DNA of 64,000 nucleotides from Bradyrhizobium sp. WBOS07. GTDB taxonomy: Bacteria; Pseudomonadota; Alphaproteobacteria; Rhizobiales; Xanthobacteraceae. Position numbers and translations under genes: made by a program. Under the pieces are notes generated by a model. It saw nothing but the letters and a program-made list of their open reading frames with translations. It did no database searches and was not told the origin of the DNA. Numbering within the stretch: position 1 is the stretch's first letter; the number at the start of each line of letters is the position of its first letter. Below, piece by piece: positions 35,963-44,968 of the stretch. The DNA lies in the NCBI RefSeq assembly GCF_024585165.1, contig NZ_CP029008.1:6033501-6097500 (forward strand), given 5' to 3'.

Positions 35963-37549
35963 ATGCGAGCTGAAAGTAACGGAACGTCCCGGCGGATCCT
36001 CTGTGTATTTCCGCGCTACACCTCGTCCTTCGGTACGTTCGAGCATTCCTATCCCCTGACCGACGGCGTCCGCGCCTTCATGCCGCCGCAGGGACTGCTG
36101 CTGATCTCCGCCTACCTTCCGAAAGAGTGGCAGGTCAGATTCGTTGACGAGAATCTCCGCCGCACGACCAGGGAGGAGTTCGAATGGGCCGAGGCGGTCT
36201 TCGTCAGCGGCATGCACATCCAGCGCCAGCAGATGAACGACATCTGCCGCCGCGCGCATGAATTCGACCTGCCGGTCGCACTTGGCGGCCCCTCCGTCAG
36301 CGCCTGCCCGGATTATTATCCCTCGTTCGATTATCTCCATGTCGGCGAGCTCGGCGATGCCACCAACCAGCTGATCGAGATCCTGTCGCGCGACACCTCT
36401 CGCCCCGAGAGCCAGGTCGTGCTGACCACCAAGGATCGCGTGCCGATGACGGAGTTTCCGATCCCGGCCTACGAGCTTGCCGACGTGAAGAAGTATTTTC
36501 TCGGCAGCATCCAATATTCCAGCGGCTGTCCCTATCAGTGCGAGTTCTGCGACATCCCCGGCCTCTACGGCCGCAACCCGCGCATCAAGACGCCGCAGCA
36601 GATCATCGCCGAGCTCGACCGCCTGCGCGAATGCGGCATGACCGACACGGTCTATTTCGTCGACGACAATTTCATCGGCAACCGCAAGGCGGCGCTCGAC
36701 CTGTTGCCGCATCTGGTCGAATGGCAGAAGCGGACCGGCTACGTGGTCCGGCTCGCCTGCGAGGCGACGCTCAACATCGCCAAGCGGCCCGAGATCCTCG
36801 AGAAGATGCGCGACGCCTATTTCGTCACCATCTTCTGCGGCATCGAGACGCCGGATCCCGATGCGCTGAAGGCAATGCAGAAGGACCATAACATGATGGT
36901 CCCGATCCTGGAGGGCGTGCGCACCATCAACTCCTACGGCATGGAGGTCGTGTCCGGCATCATCATGGGGCTCGACACCGACAAGCCGAACACGTCGGAG
37001 GCGCTGCTCGCCTTCGTCGAGGAATCGCGCATTCCGCTGCTCACCATCAACCTGCTGCAGGCGCTGCCGAAGACGCCGCTGTGGGACCGGCTCGAGCGCG
37101 AGGGCCGCCTGATCCACGACGACGGCCGCGATTCCAACGTCGACTTCCTGCTACCCTATGACGAGGTCGTCGCGTCCTGGAAGCAGGCCATGGCGGTCGC
37201 TTACGCGCCGGACAAGGTCTACGCCCGCTACCAGCATCAGTGCGATCATGTTTACACGCAGCGCCTCAAGGTGCCGGTCTCGGACGAGATGAAGACCTGG
37301 CCCAACATCCGTCGCGGCCTCGTCATGCTGCGTAACATCTTCTGGAAGGTCGGCGTGCTCGGCGACTACAGGCGCGTGTTCTGGAAGTTCGCGCTGGGAC
37401 GCATCATGCGCGGCGATCTCGAAGGCCTGATCGGATGCACGCTGGTCGCGCATCATCTCATCACCTTTGCGCGCGCGGCCTCCAGCGGCAGACAGAACGC
37501 CTCGAACTATTCGATCCGGCTGCGCGAGGCCGCCGTTCCGGCCGAATGA
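35963..37549 (+). CDS. hpnP: B12-binding radical SAM protein, candidate hopanoid C-2 methylase
   Basis: 528 residues, matching HpnP (about 525). The N-terminal cobalamin-binding-like domain (residues 10-150) includes [18 protein letters not shown] and [18 protein letters not shown]. The radical SAM core has GCPYQCEFC (CxxxCxxC) followed by [11 protein letters not shown], then [18 protein letters not shown]. HpnP transfers a methyl group to C-2 of hopanoids using SAM and cobalamin at the cytoplasmic membrane. The assignment rests on remembered family sequence and on the hopanoid cluster 5.7 kb downstream. Its stop overlaps the eutC start as ATGA, so it is translated in one transcript with eutC, and both EutBC and HpnP depend on B12. 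Confidence 0.85.
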   Translation: MRAESNGTSRRILCVFPRYTSSFGTFEHSYPLTDGVRAFMPPQGLLLISAYLPKEWQVRFVDENLRRTTREEFEWAEAVFVSGMHIQRQQMNDICRRAHEFDLPVALGGPSVSACPDYYPSFDYLHVGELGDATNQLIEILSRDTSRPESQVVLTTKDRVPMTEFPIPAYELADVKKYFLGSIQYSSGCPYQCEFCDIPGLYGRNPRIKTPQQIIAELDRLRECGMTDTVYFVDDNFIGNRKAALDLLPHLVEWQKRTGYVVRLACEATLNIAKRPEILEKMRDAYFVTIFCGIETPDPDALKAMQKDHNMMVPILEGVRTINSYGMEVVSGIIMGLDTDKPNTSEALLAFVEESRIPLLTINLLQALPKTPLWDRLEREGRLIHDDGRDSNVDFLLPYDEVVASWKQAMAVAYAPDKVYARYQHQCDHVYTQRLKVPVSDEMKTWPNIRRGLVMLRNIFWKVGVLGDYRRVFWKFALGRIMRGDLEGLIGCTLVAHHLITFARAASSGRQNASNYSIRLREAAVPAE

Positions 37550-38346
37550 GCGACCCGTCGGTTCCGGCCCGCCCCGCCATTGACCTCAGGTCATTCACGC
37601 CCGCGCGCGTCGCGCTGGGCCGCACCGGTGCAAGCGTGCCGACCAGGGCGCTGCTCGATTTCACGCTCGACCATGCCCGCGCCCGCGATGCCGTGCATGC
37701 CGCCTTCGATGCGCCGCGCCTGCGCGCCGATCTCCGTGGCCTCGGCCTCGACGTCACCGAGGCGAGGAGCCAGGTGGCCGACCGCGGGGATTATCTGCGG
37801 CGGCCGGATCTGGGGCGACGGCTCGAGCCCGGCTCGGTCGAGGACTTGAAGCGAGCAGCTTCCGCGCCATGCCAGCTTGCGCTGGTGATCGGCGACGGAC
37901 TGTCCGCGGCGGCGGTCCATGCCCATGCGGCGACCCTGGTGAGCCGTCTGCTGCCGTTGCTCGCGGAAGGCGATGCCGTCGCCGTCGGCCAAGTCGTCGT
38001 CAGCCAGGTCGTCGTCGCCTCAGGCGCGCGCGTTGCGCTCGGCGATGAGATCGGCGCCATTCTCGGCGCGCGCATGGTCGTGATGTTGATCGGCGAACGG
38101 CCCGGCCTGTCGGCGCCGGACAGTCTCGGCGCCTATCTGACCTTCGCGCCGAAGCCCGGCCGCACCGATGCCGAGCGCAATTGCGTGTCCAACATCCACC
38201 ACGCCGGGCTCAGCTATGACGAGGCCGCCTTCAAGATCGCCTGGCTGGTCCGCGAGGGGCTGGCCCGGCAGGTCAGCGGCGTGGCGCTGAAGGACGAGAG
38301 CGCGGACCGTGCGCCGCGTCGAATTGGCACATTCTCGCCCGGGTGA
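37546..38346 (+). CDS. eutC: Ethanolamine ammonia-lyase, small subunit
   Basis: 266 residues, typical EutC. The core reads [45 protein letters not shown] and [18 protein letters not shown], which line the adenosylcobalamin and subunit interface, and ends with [16 protein letters not shown], the conserved C-terminal region. The ATG at 37546 overlaps the hpnP stop by 4 bp. It must pair with EutB encoded 1.7 kb upstream; the intervening gene is complete, so the enzyme should be functional. Confidence 0.93.
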   Translation: MSDPSVPARPAIDLRSFTPARVALGRTGASVPTRALLDFTLDHARARDAVHAAFDAPRLRADLRGLGLDVTEARSQVADRGDYLRRPDLGRRLEPGSVEDLKRAASAPCQLALVIGDGLSAAAVHAHAATLVSRLLPLLAEGDAVAVGQVVVSQVVVASGARVALGDEIGAILGARMVVMLIGERPGLSAPDSLGAYLTFAPKPGRTDAERNCVSNIHHAGLSYDEAAFKIAWLVREGLARQVSGVALKDESADRAPRRIGTFSPG

Positions 38347-38554
38347 CCCGCGGCAAGGGCCCGAAATCGCCGCATCTTGATCGATTCGCCCACGCTTCGC
38401 TGGCTTGCGAGAGGGGCAATTGACCTGCTAAACCCCCTCGCGGCGATTTTCCGCGCATTTTCAAAGGGCAAGCCTCCCATTGGTATGGCGTTTTCAAGCC
38501 GCTCGCGGAGCGCAATAAGCTCTCAAGACCGATGATTTAGGAACTGGACAAGGC

Positions 38555-40921
38555 ATGCTCGAAAAGCACAGCGAGAATGAGGTTCATGTCGACAAGGTCG
38601 AGCAGGGACCTACGTCCTCGATCGCCTTCGGGCTGGAACGGCTCGGACTGATCGCCGTCCGGGCGCCGATCGTCTCCTGCATCGTCCTGGTCGCGCTGAT
38701 CATCGGCGCCGTGTTCGGCATCCACCGGATCAAGATCGACGATTCGCTGTCGCAGCTGTTTCGCTCGGATACCCGCGAATTCAAGCAGTATGAAGAGGTG
38801 ACGAAGAAGTTCCCGGCCGAGGAATTCGACGTCCTTGTCGTGGTCGAGGGCAAGAACCTGCTGGCGCGCGACAATTTGGAGAAGCTGCGCGACTTCGTCA
38901 CCGACTTGCAGCTGGTCGACGGCACGCGCGGGCTGGTCTCTCTGTTCTCGGCGCGGCAGGCGCCGGCACCGGGCAAGCTGCCGGCGGCTCTGTTCCCGGC
39001 CGAGCTGCCCGAAGGCGCCGACTACGACAAGTTCATCGAGACGGTCAAGAACAACGAGATCATCCGCGGCAAGCTGTTGTCGGAAGACGGGACGCTGGCG
39101 CTCGTCGTGCTGTCGCTCGATCCGGAGGTCGTCGCCTCCAACAAGCTGACCAAGACCGTGGCCGATATCCGCGCGCTGATGAAGGAGAGTCTCGGCGACA
39201 CCGGGCTCAACGTGCAGCTCTCCGGCGTGCCGGTGATGCAGCTCGAGATTCGCAATGCGGTCGAGCGCGACGGGCTGACCTACAACATCCTCGGCATTCT
39301 CGCCGGCTGCATCATCGCCATCATCTTCTTCCGCAAGGTCTCGTTCATGATCGCGGCCGCGTTCCCGCCGATGATCGCGATCCTGCTGGCGCTCGGCGCG
39401 CTCGGCTGGGCCAATTTCAATCTCAACATGTTCCTGAACGTGATGACGCCGCTCATCATGGTCATCAGCTTCTCGGACTCGATGCAGCTCACCTTTGCCG
39501 CGCGTGACCGGCTGATCGCAGGCCAGGACAAGTTCACCGCGTTCAAGAACGCCGTGCTGGTGGTCGGCCCGGCCTGCGTGCTGACGCACGGCACAGCCGG
39601 CATCTCCTTCATTGCGCTGCAATTCTCCGACTCCGATCTGATCCGCAAGTTCGGCGAGGCGGGCCTCGCCGCCACCATCATCGCGCTGGTCGCGGTGCTG
39701 TCGCTGGTGCCGGTGTTCGGCGTGCTGTTCGTGCGCAACGAGAAGGTGTTTGCGGTCAAGTTCCAGGGCGCGGATGCCGGCGTCCAGGCGCTGCGCAATT
39801 TCTGCTACTGGATCGCCGTGCGCATGGTCGGCCGGCCCGGCCTGTTCAGCCTGATCGCCGTGCTGTTCGTCGGCGGCCTCGGCGTCATCTACGCCAATCT
39901 GGAGCCGCGCTACCGGCTCGCCGACCAGGTGCCGGACAAGCGCCAGGCGGTCGCCGCCAGCGATCGGTTGGACGCCAAGCTCACCGGCGCCAATCCGGTC
40001 AACGTGCTGATCGTGTTTCCGAAGGGGCAGTCGCTCTATTCGCCGGAAACGCTCCAGACCATTGCCGAGGTGCACGCGACGGTCGAGAAATCCGCCGGGG
40101 TCGGCAACGTCTGGTCGCTGGAAACGCTGCGCCGCTGGCTGACGGAGAAGGCCGGCAACGCCGACGTCGCCACGCTGAAGGAATATGTCAGCGTCATCCC
40201 CGAGCATCTGGTGCGGCGCTTCATCGACGCCGAGCAGGACGCCGTCGTGGTGGCCGGCCGCGTGCCGGACAAGGATTCCAGCCAGCTGCTGCCGATCGTC
40301 GACAAGCTCGACAGCGAGCTCAACACCGTCCGCAACAAGCATCCCGGTTACGAAATCGCGGTGACGGGCCTGGCTGCGATTGCGGCCCGCAACTCGGCGA
40401 GCATGATCGAGAAGCTGAATCACGGCCTCACGATCGAGTTTGCGCTGGTCGCGATCTTCATCGGTCTCGCGTTCCGCTCCTGGGTGGTGACGCTCGCCTG
40501 CATCCTGCCCGGCATCTTCCCGGTGGTGATGTCGGGCACGGTGCTGTGGGCGATGGGCGAGGGGCTGCAATTCGCCAGCGTCGTCGCGCTCACGGTCTCG
40601 TTCGGCCTCGGCCTCAGCGCCACCATCCACTTCCTCAACCGCCTGCGCCTGGAGAACAGGCCGGGGGTCGGCTCCGCGCTCGCGGTGGAGCGGGCGACCG
40701 TGCTGGTCGGACCGGCGCTGATCCTGACCACGGTGGTGCTGGCCTGCGGCCTCGTCGTCACCGTGTTCTCCGACCTGCCGTCGCTGCGGCTGTTCGGCTG
40801 GCTCAGCGCCTTCTCGATGGTGATGGCCCTCGTCGCCGACCTCTTCATCCTCAGGCCGACGGCGATGTGGCTGATCAATCTGCACGCCCGGCTGCAGGGG
40901 GCCGACAAACCCGCGATCTGA
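38555..40921 (+). CDS. MMPL/RND-family exporter
   Basis: 788 residues with RND topology: helix 1 near residues 40-62, a periplasmic domain, five helices, a second helix-periplasm-helices unit. Segments such as FNLNMFLNVMTPLIMVISFSDSMQLTF and LTVSFGLGLSATIHFLNRL carry the small-residue and polar positions of the MMPL membrane core. It is related in kind to HpnN, encoded 14.6 kb away, but is shorter and distinct. Its position between hpnP/eutC and hpnCDE suggests a lipid or hopanoid cargo; this is inference. It has no membrane-fusion or outer-membrane partner nearby. Confidence 0.85.
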   Translation: MLEKHSENEVHVDKVEQGPTSSIAFGLERLGLIAVRAPIVSCIVLVALIIGAVFGIHRIKIDDSLSQLFRSDTREFKQYEEVTKKFPAEEFDVLVVVEGKNLLARDNLEKLRDFVTDLQLVDGTRGLVSLFSARQAPAPGKLPAALFPAELPEGADYDKFIETVKNNEIIRGKLLSEDGTLALVVLSLDPEVVASNKLTKTVADIRALMKESLGDTGLNVQLSGVPVMQLEIRNAVERDGLTYNILGILAGCIIAIIFFRKVSFMIAAAFPPMIAILLALGALGWANFNLNMFLNVMTPLIMVISFSDSMQLTFAARDRLIAGQDKFTAFKNAVLVVGPACVLTHGTAGISFIALQFSDSDLIRKFGEAGLAATIIALVAVLSLVPVFGVLFVRNEKVFAVKFQGADAGVQALRNFCYWIAVRMVGRPGLFSLIAVLFVGGLGVIYANLEPRYRLADQVPDKRQAVAASDRLDAKLTGANPVNVLIVFPKGQSLYSPETLQTIAEVHATVEKSAGVGNVWSLETLRRWLTEKAGNADVATLKEYVSVIPEHLVRRFIDAEQDAVVVAGRVPDKDSSQLLPIVDKLDSELNTVRNKHPGYEIAVTGLAAIAARNSASMIEKLNHGLTIEFALVAIFIGLAFRSWVVTLACILPGIFPVVMSGTVLWAMGEGLQFASVVALTVSFGLGLSATIHFLNRLRLENRPGVGSALAVERATVLVGPALILTTVVLACGLVVTVFSDLPSLRLFGWLSAFSMVMALVADLFILRPTAMWLINLHARLQGADKPAI

Positions 40922-40951
40922 TCGGTTGGCGCCGGACGCTGCCCGGCGCCC

Positions 40952-41797
40952 TCACGCTCCGATGCGGACGATCCCATACGGATTGAACTTGAAGTCGCCC
41001 TCGGCGTAGTCCTGCTCCCGCGACAGCGCGAGCTTGCGGTCGCGCAGCGTCGCCTCGATGCCGCGCTCGGCCATGGCGTCCGCAATCTCGTCCATCAGCT
41101 TCGCCGCGTTCCGGTCGCTGCCGCGCGATCGCGCGACATAGATATCGGGCAGCCCGACGAGGCCGAAGCCGACACTTTCGTTGTAGGTGTCGCCGGCGAG
41201 CGGCCGCTTGGCGAAAGCGAGGCGGCAGGTCCGGCTCATCGCTGCCGTGACGGCAAGGCCTTGGTTCGTGTTCGCGGCCGCCTTGCACTCCCGGGCCAGG
41301 TGCCGCCATCGGGCGAGGCCGTGGGCAACGCCCGCACTTTCGCCCTTTACGGCGGTGGCGCCGGCCTCGATCATCTCCTCGACGATGCGCAAGGCGGCGG
41401 CTGAATAGGCCACCGTCTTCTGCTGCTCCATCGGCGGGCTCAGCACGTAGAGCACGGCCTTGTGGTTGAGCACGGCCATTTCGTCGGCCTCGGACCACGC
41501 CTTGGGAAAGACGCGGTCCCAGCACACACCGAACGAGCGCTCCATGTGCGGATCGGGTTTGGCCTGCGAATAAGTGCGGTCGATCTCGAAGTTGAAATCC
41601 GCGATCGTCTTGGCCACTGCTTCGGGAGGATGCAGCAGGCCCTCGTCCTTGCCGAGGAAGCAGAGCACGTGACGCGGCTTCACGGATGAGGATCGCATGC
41701 TCGTTTCCCGCAGGACCCGCGGTTGCTCGTTGGCGAAGGCGGAACTGGCGGCGAAGAGGCCGGCCGCCATCAGGACGTGTCTGCGAGTCGGGTTCAT
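40952..41797 (-). CDS. Uncharacterized protein with twin-arginine-like leader
   Basis: 281 residues beginning MNPTRRHVLMAAGLFAASSAFA, a leader with two arginines and an AFA cleavage site, so probably exported, possibly by Tat. The mature part has KAVLYVLSPPM, EEMIEAGATAVKGESAGVAHG and a C-terminal KFNPYGIVRIGA. The middle resembles DUF4261-like proteins faintly, but I do not recognise the family with confidence. Downstream of the small secreted protein gene on the same strand, beyond a terminator. A catalytic function cannot be read. Confidence 0.65.
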   Translation of the reverse strand: MNPTRRHVLMAAGLFAASSAFANEQPRVLRETSMRSSSVKPRHVLCFLGKDEGLLHPPEAVAKTIADFNFEIDRTYSQAKPDPHMERSFGVCWDRVFPKAWSEADEMAVLNHKAVLYVLSPPMEQQKTVAYSAAALRIVEEMIEAGATAVKGESAGVAHGLARWRHLARECKAAANTNQGLAVTAAMSRTCRLAFAKRPLAGDTYNESVGFGLVGLPDIYVARSRGSDRNAAKLMDEIADAMAERGIEATLRDRKLALSREQDYAEGDFKFNPYGIVRIGA

Positions 41798-41814
41798 GGT
41801 TGCGACGATGTCAG

Positions 41815-41847
41815 CAAAAAGCCCCCGGGTCGCGAGAGCCGGGGGCT
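41815..41847 (-). terminator. Intrinsic terminator after the 165-residue secreted protein gene
   Basis: Arms AGCCCCCGG and CCGGGGGCT flank an 11-base loop, and on the minus strand the hairpin is followed by TTTTT. It lies 25 bp after the stop of the gene ending at 41872. Confidence 0.85.
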
Positions 41848-41871
41848 GTATTCTTTCGCAGCGGGACGGGA

Positions 41872-42369
41872 TCAGCTCTTCGTCATGGTGATGTTGACGC
41901 CGCGGATCTCGCCCTTGGAAGAGATCTGCACGGTTTGCTTGGTGCCGTTGGTGCGCAGGGAGAGGTTGGCGGCAAAGCCGTTGGCCTCGACGAACACCTC
42001 GATCTGGCCGCCGCCGGCGGTGCCCTGGAGATTGCCGAAGATGTTGCGGCTGGACTCGCTCCAATTGCCCGAGATGCGCTCGCCCTGGCTGGTCACGTCG
42101 CTGGTGAGGTCGAACTTGTAGCTGTCGGAAGCGCAGTGCAGGGCCTGCTTCAGGTTGAGGCCGCTGCCGGCGACCTTGTAGTCGGCCTTGCAGCGAATGC
42201 GCTCGGTGGAGCCGTCGGACAGCGACACCGTGCCGGTGCCGCTCCATGCGCCGTCGAAACCGGCAAACGGGCCGGACGACTGAGCGTGGCCTGCCGAAAC
42301 CGAGAAGAGCAGCGCCGCCCCGATGCCGGCCGCCTTGATTGCCAGTCCAGATCGCCCAAAGAATGTCAT
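41872..42369 (-). CDS. Small secreted protein of unknown function
   Basis: 165 residues. The N-terminus MTFFGRSGLAIKAAGIGAAL...SAGHAQ is a Sec signal peptide with cleavage before SSGPF. The mature part is a small beta-rich domain (FDGAWSGTGTVSLSDGS, RISGNWSESSRNIFGNLQG) with two cysteines likely forming a disulfide. This looks like the periplasmic lipocalin-like small proteins common in Bradyrhizobium. No known ligand. It ends at an intrinsic terminator. Confidence 0.75.
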   Translation of the reverse strand: MTFFGRSGLAIKAAGIGAALLFSVSAGHAQSSGPFAGFDGAWSGTGTVSLSDGSTERIRCKADYKVAGSGLNLKQALHCASDSYKFDLTSDVTSQGERISGNWSESSRNIFGNLQGTAGGGQIEVFVEANGFAANLSLRTNGTKQTVQISSKGEIRGVNITMTKS

Positions 42370-42830
42370 CTCGAATATCCCGTTTTAGAATGACGCCCGC
42401 TTGCGCGTGATAACGTCTCGCCACATCGAAAGTTTAGTGCTCCGAGCCAGTGTCAGGTTCAAAGCCTGGCCGCCAGAGATGGCCATTCACGCAGCCTCGC
42501 GCCAGCCCGGGAGCCGCCGATTTGCGCTGTTTCGGCATGTTTCCGGCGGCAAAGGCGGGATGGAGAGATGCAGCCCTGCAACAGGTCTGCACTAAAACAC
42601 CGCTCCCTTGAATTATGACGTAGTATCAATCCCTTACATCTGTCAATCAAGGCTAAGGGAAGACCTGATTTGGTGGGCGCGGCGCCAATTTGGCCGCATT
42701 TGCCAGTGCTTGTGCCTTCTCTGAAAGCCGCTATGTCCGCGGCGATTTGCCATCAGAACAAGCCGTTCCGGTCGTCAGCCCAGTGCAGTCCGGGTCCGGT
42801 GCGATTCTGCCGCCAGAATGAAGGAATACA
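42370..42830. other. Gene-free gap upstream of the cysteine-rich protein gene
   Basis: 461 bp between divergent small secreted-protein genes. I found no credible coding frame, no dispersed repeat of the families seen elsewhere and no tRNA. A T-arm-like piece (CAGGTTCAAAGCCTG, 42454-42468) lacks a matching acceptor stem. The stretch 42600-42665 is AT-rich and could hold promoters. Confidence 0.5.
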
Positions 42831-43064
42831 ATGCGTAAGCTTCTCGTCGCTCTCACCCTGCTGTCGGCTTCCCTTTCGACCGCGGCATTCGCCCAGGCAG
42901 GACGCGGCACGGACGCCGAGCAGAAGGCCTGCACCCGCGACGTGCAGAAGTTCTGCCGTCCGGTCATCGACCAGGGCGATTTCACCATCCTGGCCTGCCT
43001 CAAGGAGAACCGCTCCAAGATCTCGCAGGCCTGCGACCAGGTCCTGAAGAACCACAACCAGTAA
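42831..43064 (+). CDS. Small periplasmic cysteine-rich protein
   Basis: 77 residues. Signal peptide MRKLLVALTLLSASLSTAAFA, then a short mature domain of about 55 residues with four cysteines (KACTRDVQKFCRP, ILACLKENR, QACDQVL), a cysteine-rich-repeat pattern seen in small alphaproteobacterial periplasmic proteins. Probably two disulfides. An AAGGA site precedes the ATG, and a strong terminator follows 20 bp after the stop, so it is a compact single-gene unit directly before the hopanoid cluster. Function unknown. Confidence 0.8.
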   Translation: MRKLLVALTLLSASLSTAAFAQAGRGTDAEQKACTRDVQKFCRPVIDQGDFTILACLKENRSKISQACDQVLKNHNQ

Positions 43065-43084
43065 GCTCGGCCACTGGCCCACAA

Positions 43085-43108
43085 AAGGCGGCCCCGGGGC
43101 CGCCTTTT
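43085..43108 (+). terminator. Intrinsic terminator after the cysteine-rich protein gene
   Basis: AAGGCGGCCCC and GGGGCCGCCTT form an 11-bp stem with almost no loop, ending in a TTTT run. It isolates the small gene from the hopanoid operon. Confidence 0.85.
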
Positions 43109-43147
43109 CGGGCCCTTTTCGCCAAGGGCAGCCATCGCGAGACAGGA

Positions 43148-43176
43148 TTGGTTTTGCGGCCGTATTCCCCTATATG
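43148..43176 (+). promoter_or_regulatory. Candidate promoter of the hpnCDE-shc-hpnG operon
   Basis: TTGGTT (43148-43153), a 17-bp spacer and TATATG (43171-43176) lie about 80 bp before the hpnC start. A GCGGCC/GGCCGC hairpin surrounds the -10 region. The -10 covers the ATG at 43174, arguing that translation starts later, at 43255. Confidence 0.45.
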
Positions 43177-43254
43177 GGGGCCGCGGCGGATCGCCGGCAC
43201 GAGCCCGCGAGCGAACAAGCCCTTTCCATCCAGACGATTGTAAGCCAGCCCTCG

Positions 43255-44139
43255 ATGACCTCTGCGAGCGAATTGCGATCCGGCAAGGGAGACCGCGACG
43301 AGAATTTTCCCGTCGCGTCCTGGATCATTCATCCGCGTCATCGCGCCCTGATCCTGGCCTATTACAATTTCGTCCGCACCGCCGACGACATCGCCGACCA
43401 CGCGACGCTCCCGCCCGACCAGAAGCTCGCCTATCTCGACCTGCTCGAGGCGGAACTGCTCGGCAAAGGCGATAGCCAGGCCGAGGCCGTCAGCTTGCGG
43501 CGGGCGCTTGCCGAGCGCGGCATGGCGCCGCGCCATGCGCTCGACGTGCTGACCGCGTTCCGCATGGACGTGACCAAGCTGCGTTACGAGACCTGGGACG
43601 AGGTCATCCACTATTGCCGCTATTCGGCGATGCCGGTCGGCCGCTTCATGCTCGACGTCCACGGCGAGAGCACCTCGACCTGGGCCGCATCGGATGCGCT
43701 CTGCGCAGGCCTGCAGATCAACAACCACCTGCAGGATTGCGGCAAGGATTTCCGCGAGCTCAACCGCGTCTATCTGCCGCGCGATGCGCTGGCGGCACAC
43801 GGCGCCTCGGCCGAGCAGCTCGGGCTTTCACAGTCGCCGCCGGCGATGCTGGCCTGCCTGCACGGGCTTGCCGCGCGCAACGAAGCGCTGCTCGACGAGG
43901 GCAGGTCGCTGGCCGCCGAGATCCGGGATTTTCGTCTCGGCGTCGACGTCGCGGTGATCCAGGCCTACGCCGACCGCATCGTGCGCCTCTTGAAGGTGCG
44001 CGATCCCCTGCGCGAGCGGGTGCATCTGAACAAGTTCGAGCTGCTCGTCTTCAGCCTTGCCGGGATGCTCGGCGAGGCCGGCCGCCGCGCGATGGGACGC
44101 AAGCCCATCTCCAGACCGGGGACTGCACATGACGCTTGA
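43255..44139 (+). CDS. hpnC: Hydroxysqualene synthase HpnC
   Basis: 294 residues. A trans-isoprenyl synthase of the squalene/phytoene type with the first Asp-rich motif FVRTADDIADH and the second region NNHLQDCGKDFRELNRVYLPRD. Known role: converts presqualene diphosphate from HpnD to hydroxysqualene. The ATG at 43255 gives the family start MTSASELRSGKG; the ATG at 43174 overlaps the likely promoter. The stop region overlaps hpnD by 11 bp. First gene of a five-gene unit hpnC-hpnD-hpnE-shc-hpnG. Confidence 0.94.
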   Translation: MTSASELRSGKGDRDENFPVASWIIHPRHRALILAYYNFVRTADDIADHATLPPDQKLAYLDLLEAELLGKGDSQAEAVSLRRALAERGMAPRHALDVLTAFRMDVTKLRYETWDEVIHYCRYSAMPVGRFMLDVHGESTSTWAASDALCAGLQINNHLQDCGKDFRELNRVYLPRDALAAHGASAEQLGLSQSPPAMLACLHGLAARNEALLDEGRSLAAEIRDFRLGVDVAVIQAYADRIVRLLKVRDPLRERVHLNKFELLVFSLAGMLGEAGRRAMGRKPISRPGTAHDA

Positions 44140-44968
44140 GGCGACCTCGCCCGGCGCCGATTATGGCTCGACCGCATCCGGCAGCTCGTTCTACGCCGCG
44201 ATGCGCATCCTGCCGCATGACCAGCGCGAAGCGATGTTCCAGATCTACAGCTTCTGCCGCCAGGTCGACGACATCGCCGATTCCGACGGCCCGCGCGAGG
44301 AGCGGCTCGCCGCGCTGCAAGAGTGGCGCAACGACATCGACGCGCTCTATCAGGGCAATCCGCCGCCGCGGCTGAAGGATTACGTCGCCTCGGTGAAGAC
44401 CTTCGGCCTCAAGCGCGAGGACTTCCTGGCGATCGTCGACGGCATGGAGATGGACGTGCCGCAGGACATCCGCGCGCCCGACATGGCGACGCTGGATCTG
44501 TATTGCGATCGCGTCGCCAGCGCGGTGGGACGGCTGTCGGTGCGGGTCTTTGGCCTGCCCGAGGACGACGGCATCCAGCTCGCCTATCATCTGGGCCGCG
44601 CGCTTCAGCTCACCAACATCCTGCGTGACATCGACGAGGACGCCGGCCTCGGCCGGCTCTATCTGCCGCGCGAGGCGCTGCTGCATGCCGGCATCACCTC
44701 TGATGATCCGAACCGCGTGATCGCCGAGCGCGCGCTGCCGAAGGCCTGCCTGCCGCTGACGCAGCGTGCGAAGGCACATTTCGAGAAGTCGGACGAGATC
44801 ATGAACCGCAACAAGCGCCGCGTCGTGCGCGCGCCGCGGATCATGTCGAAATATTATCATTCCATTCTGGATCTGCTGATTGCGCGCGGTTTCAACGCGC
44901 CGCGCCAGCCGGTGCGCGTGTCGAAGGTCACACGCATCGCAATCCTGCTCCGTTACGCTTTCATCTGA
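44129..44968 (+). CDS. hpnD: Presqualene diphosphate synthase HpnD
   Basis: 279 residues. Squalene/phytoene synthase fold with Asp-rich motifs RQVDDIADSDG and ILRDIDEDAGLGRLYLPRE. Known role: joins two farnesyl diphosphates to presqualene diphosphate. The start at 44129 overlaps hpnC by 11 bp, and its stop shares a base with the hpnE start (TGATG), so the three are tightly coupled, as expected for enzymes that pass reactive intermediates. Confidence 0.95.
   Translation: MTLEATSPGADYGSTASGSSFYAAMRILPHDQREAMFQIYSFCRQVDDIADSDGPREERLAALQEWRNDIDALYQGNPPPRLKDYVASVKTFGLKREDFLAIVDGMEMDVPQDIRAPDMATLDLYCDRVASAVGRLSVRVFGLPEDDGIQLAYHLGRALQLTNILRDIDEDAGLGRLYLPREALLHAGITSDDPNRVIAERALPKACLPLTQRAKAHFEKSDEIMNRNKRRVVRAPRIMSKYYHSILDLLIARGFNAPRQPVRVSKVTRIAILLRYAFI

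Noticed and set aside
38537..40885. 782-codon minus-strand frame opposite the MMPL gene
   Set aside because: Composition of Arg, Asp, His and Gln only; the plus strand has RND helices and motifs.
42440..42480. T-arm-like sequence suggesting a tRNA
   Set aside because: Loop and stem fit a T-arm, but no matching acceptor stem, D-arm or anticodon arm is found upstream.
43174..43254. Upstream ATG for hpnC at 43174
   Set aside because: It overlaps a plausible -10 element and adds 27 residues unlike HpnC; the ATG at 43255 gives the family start.
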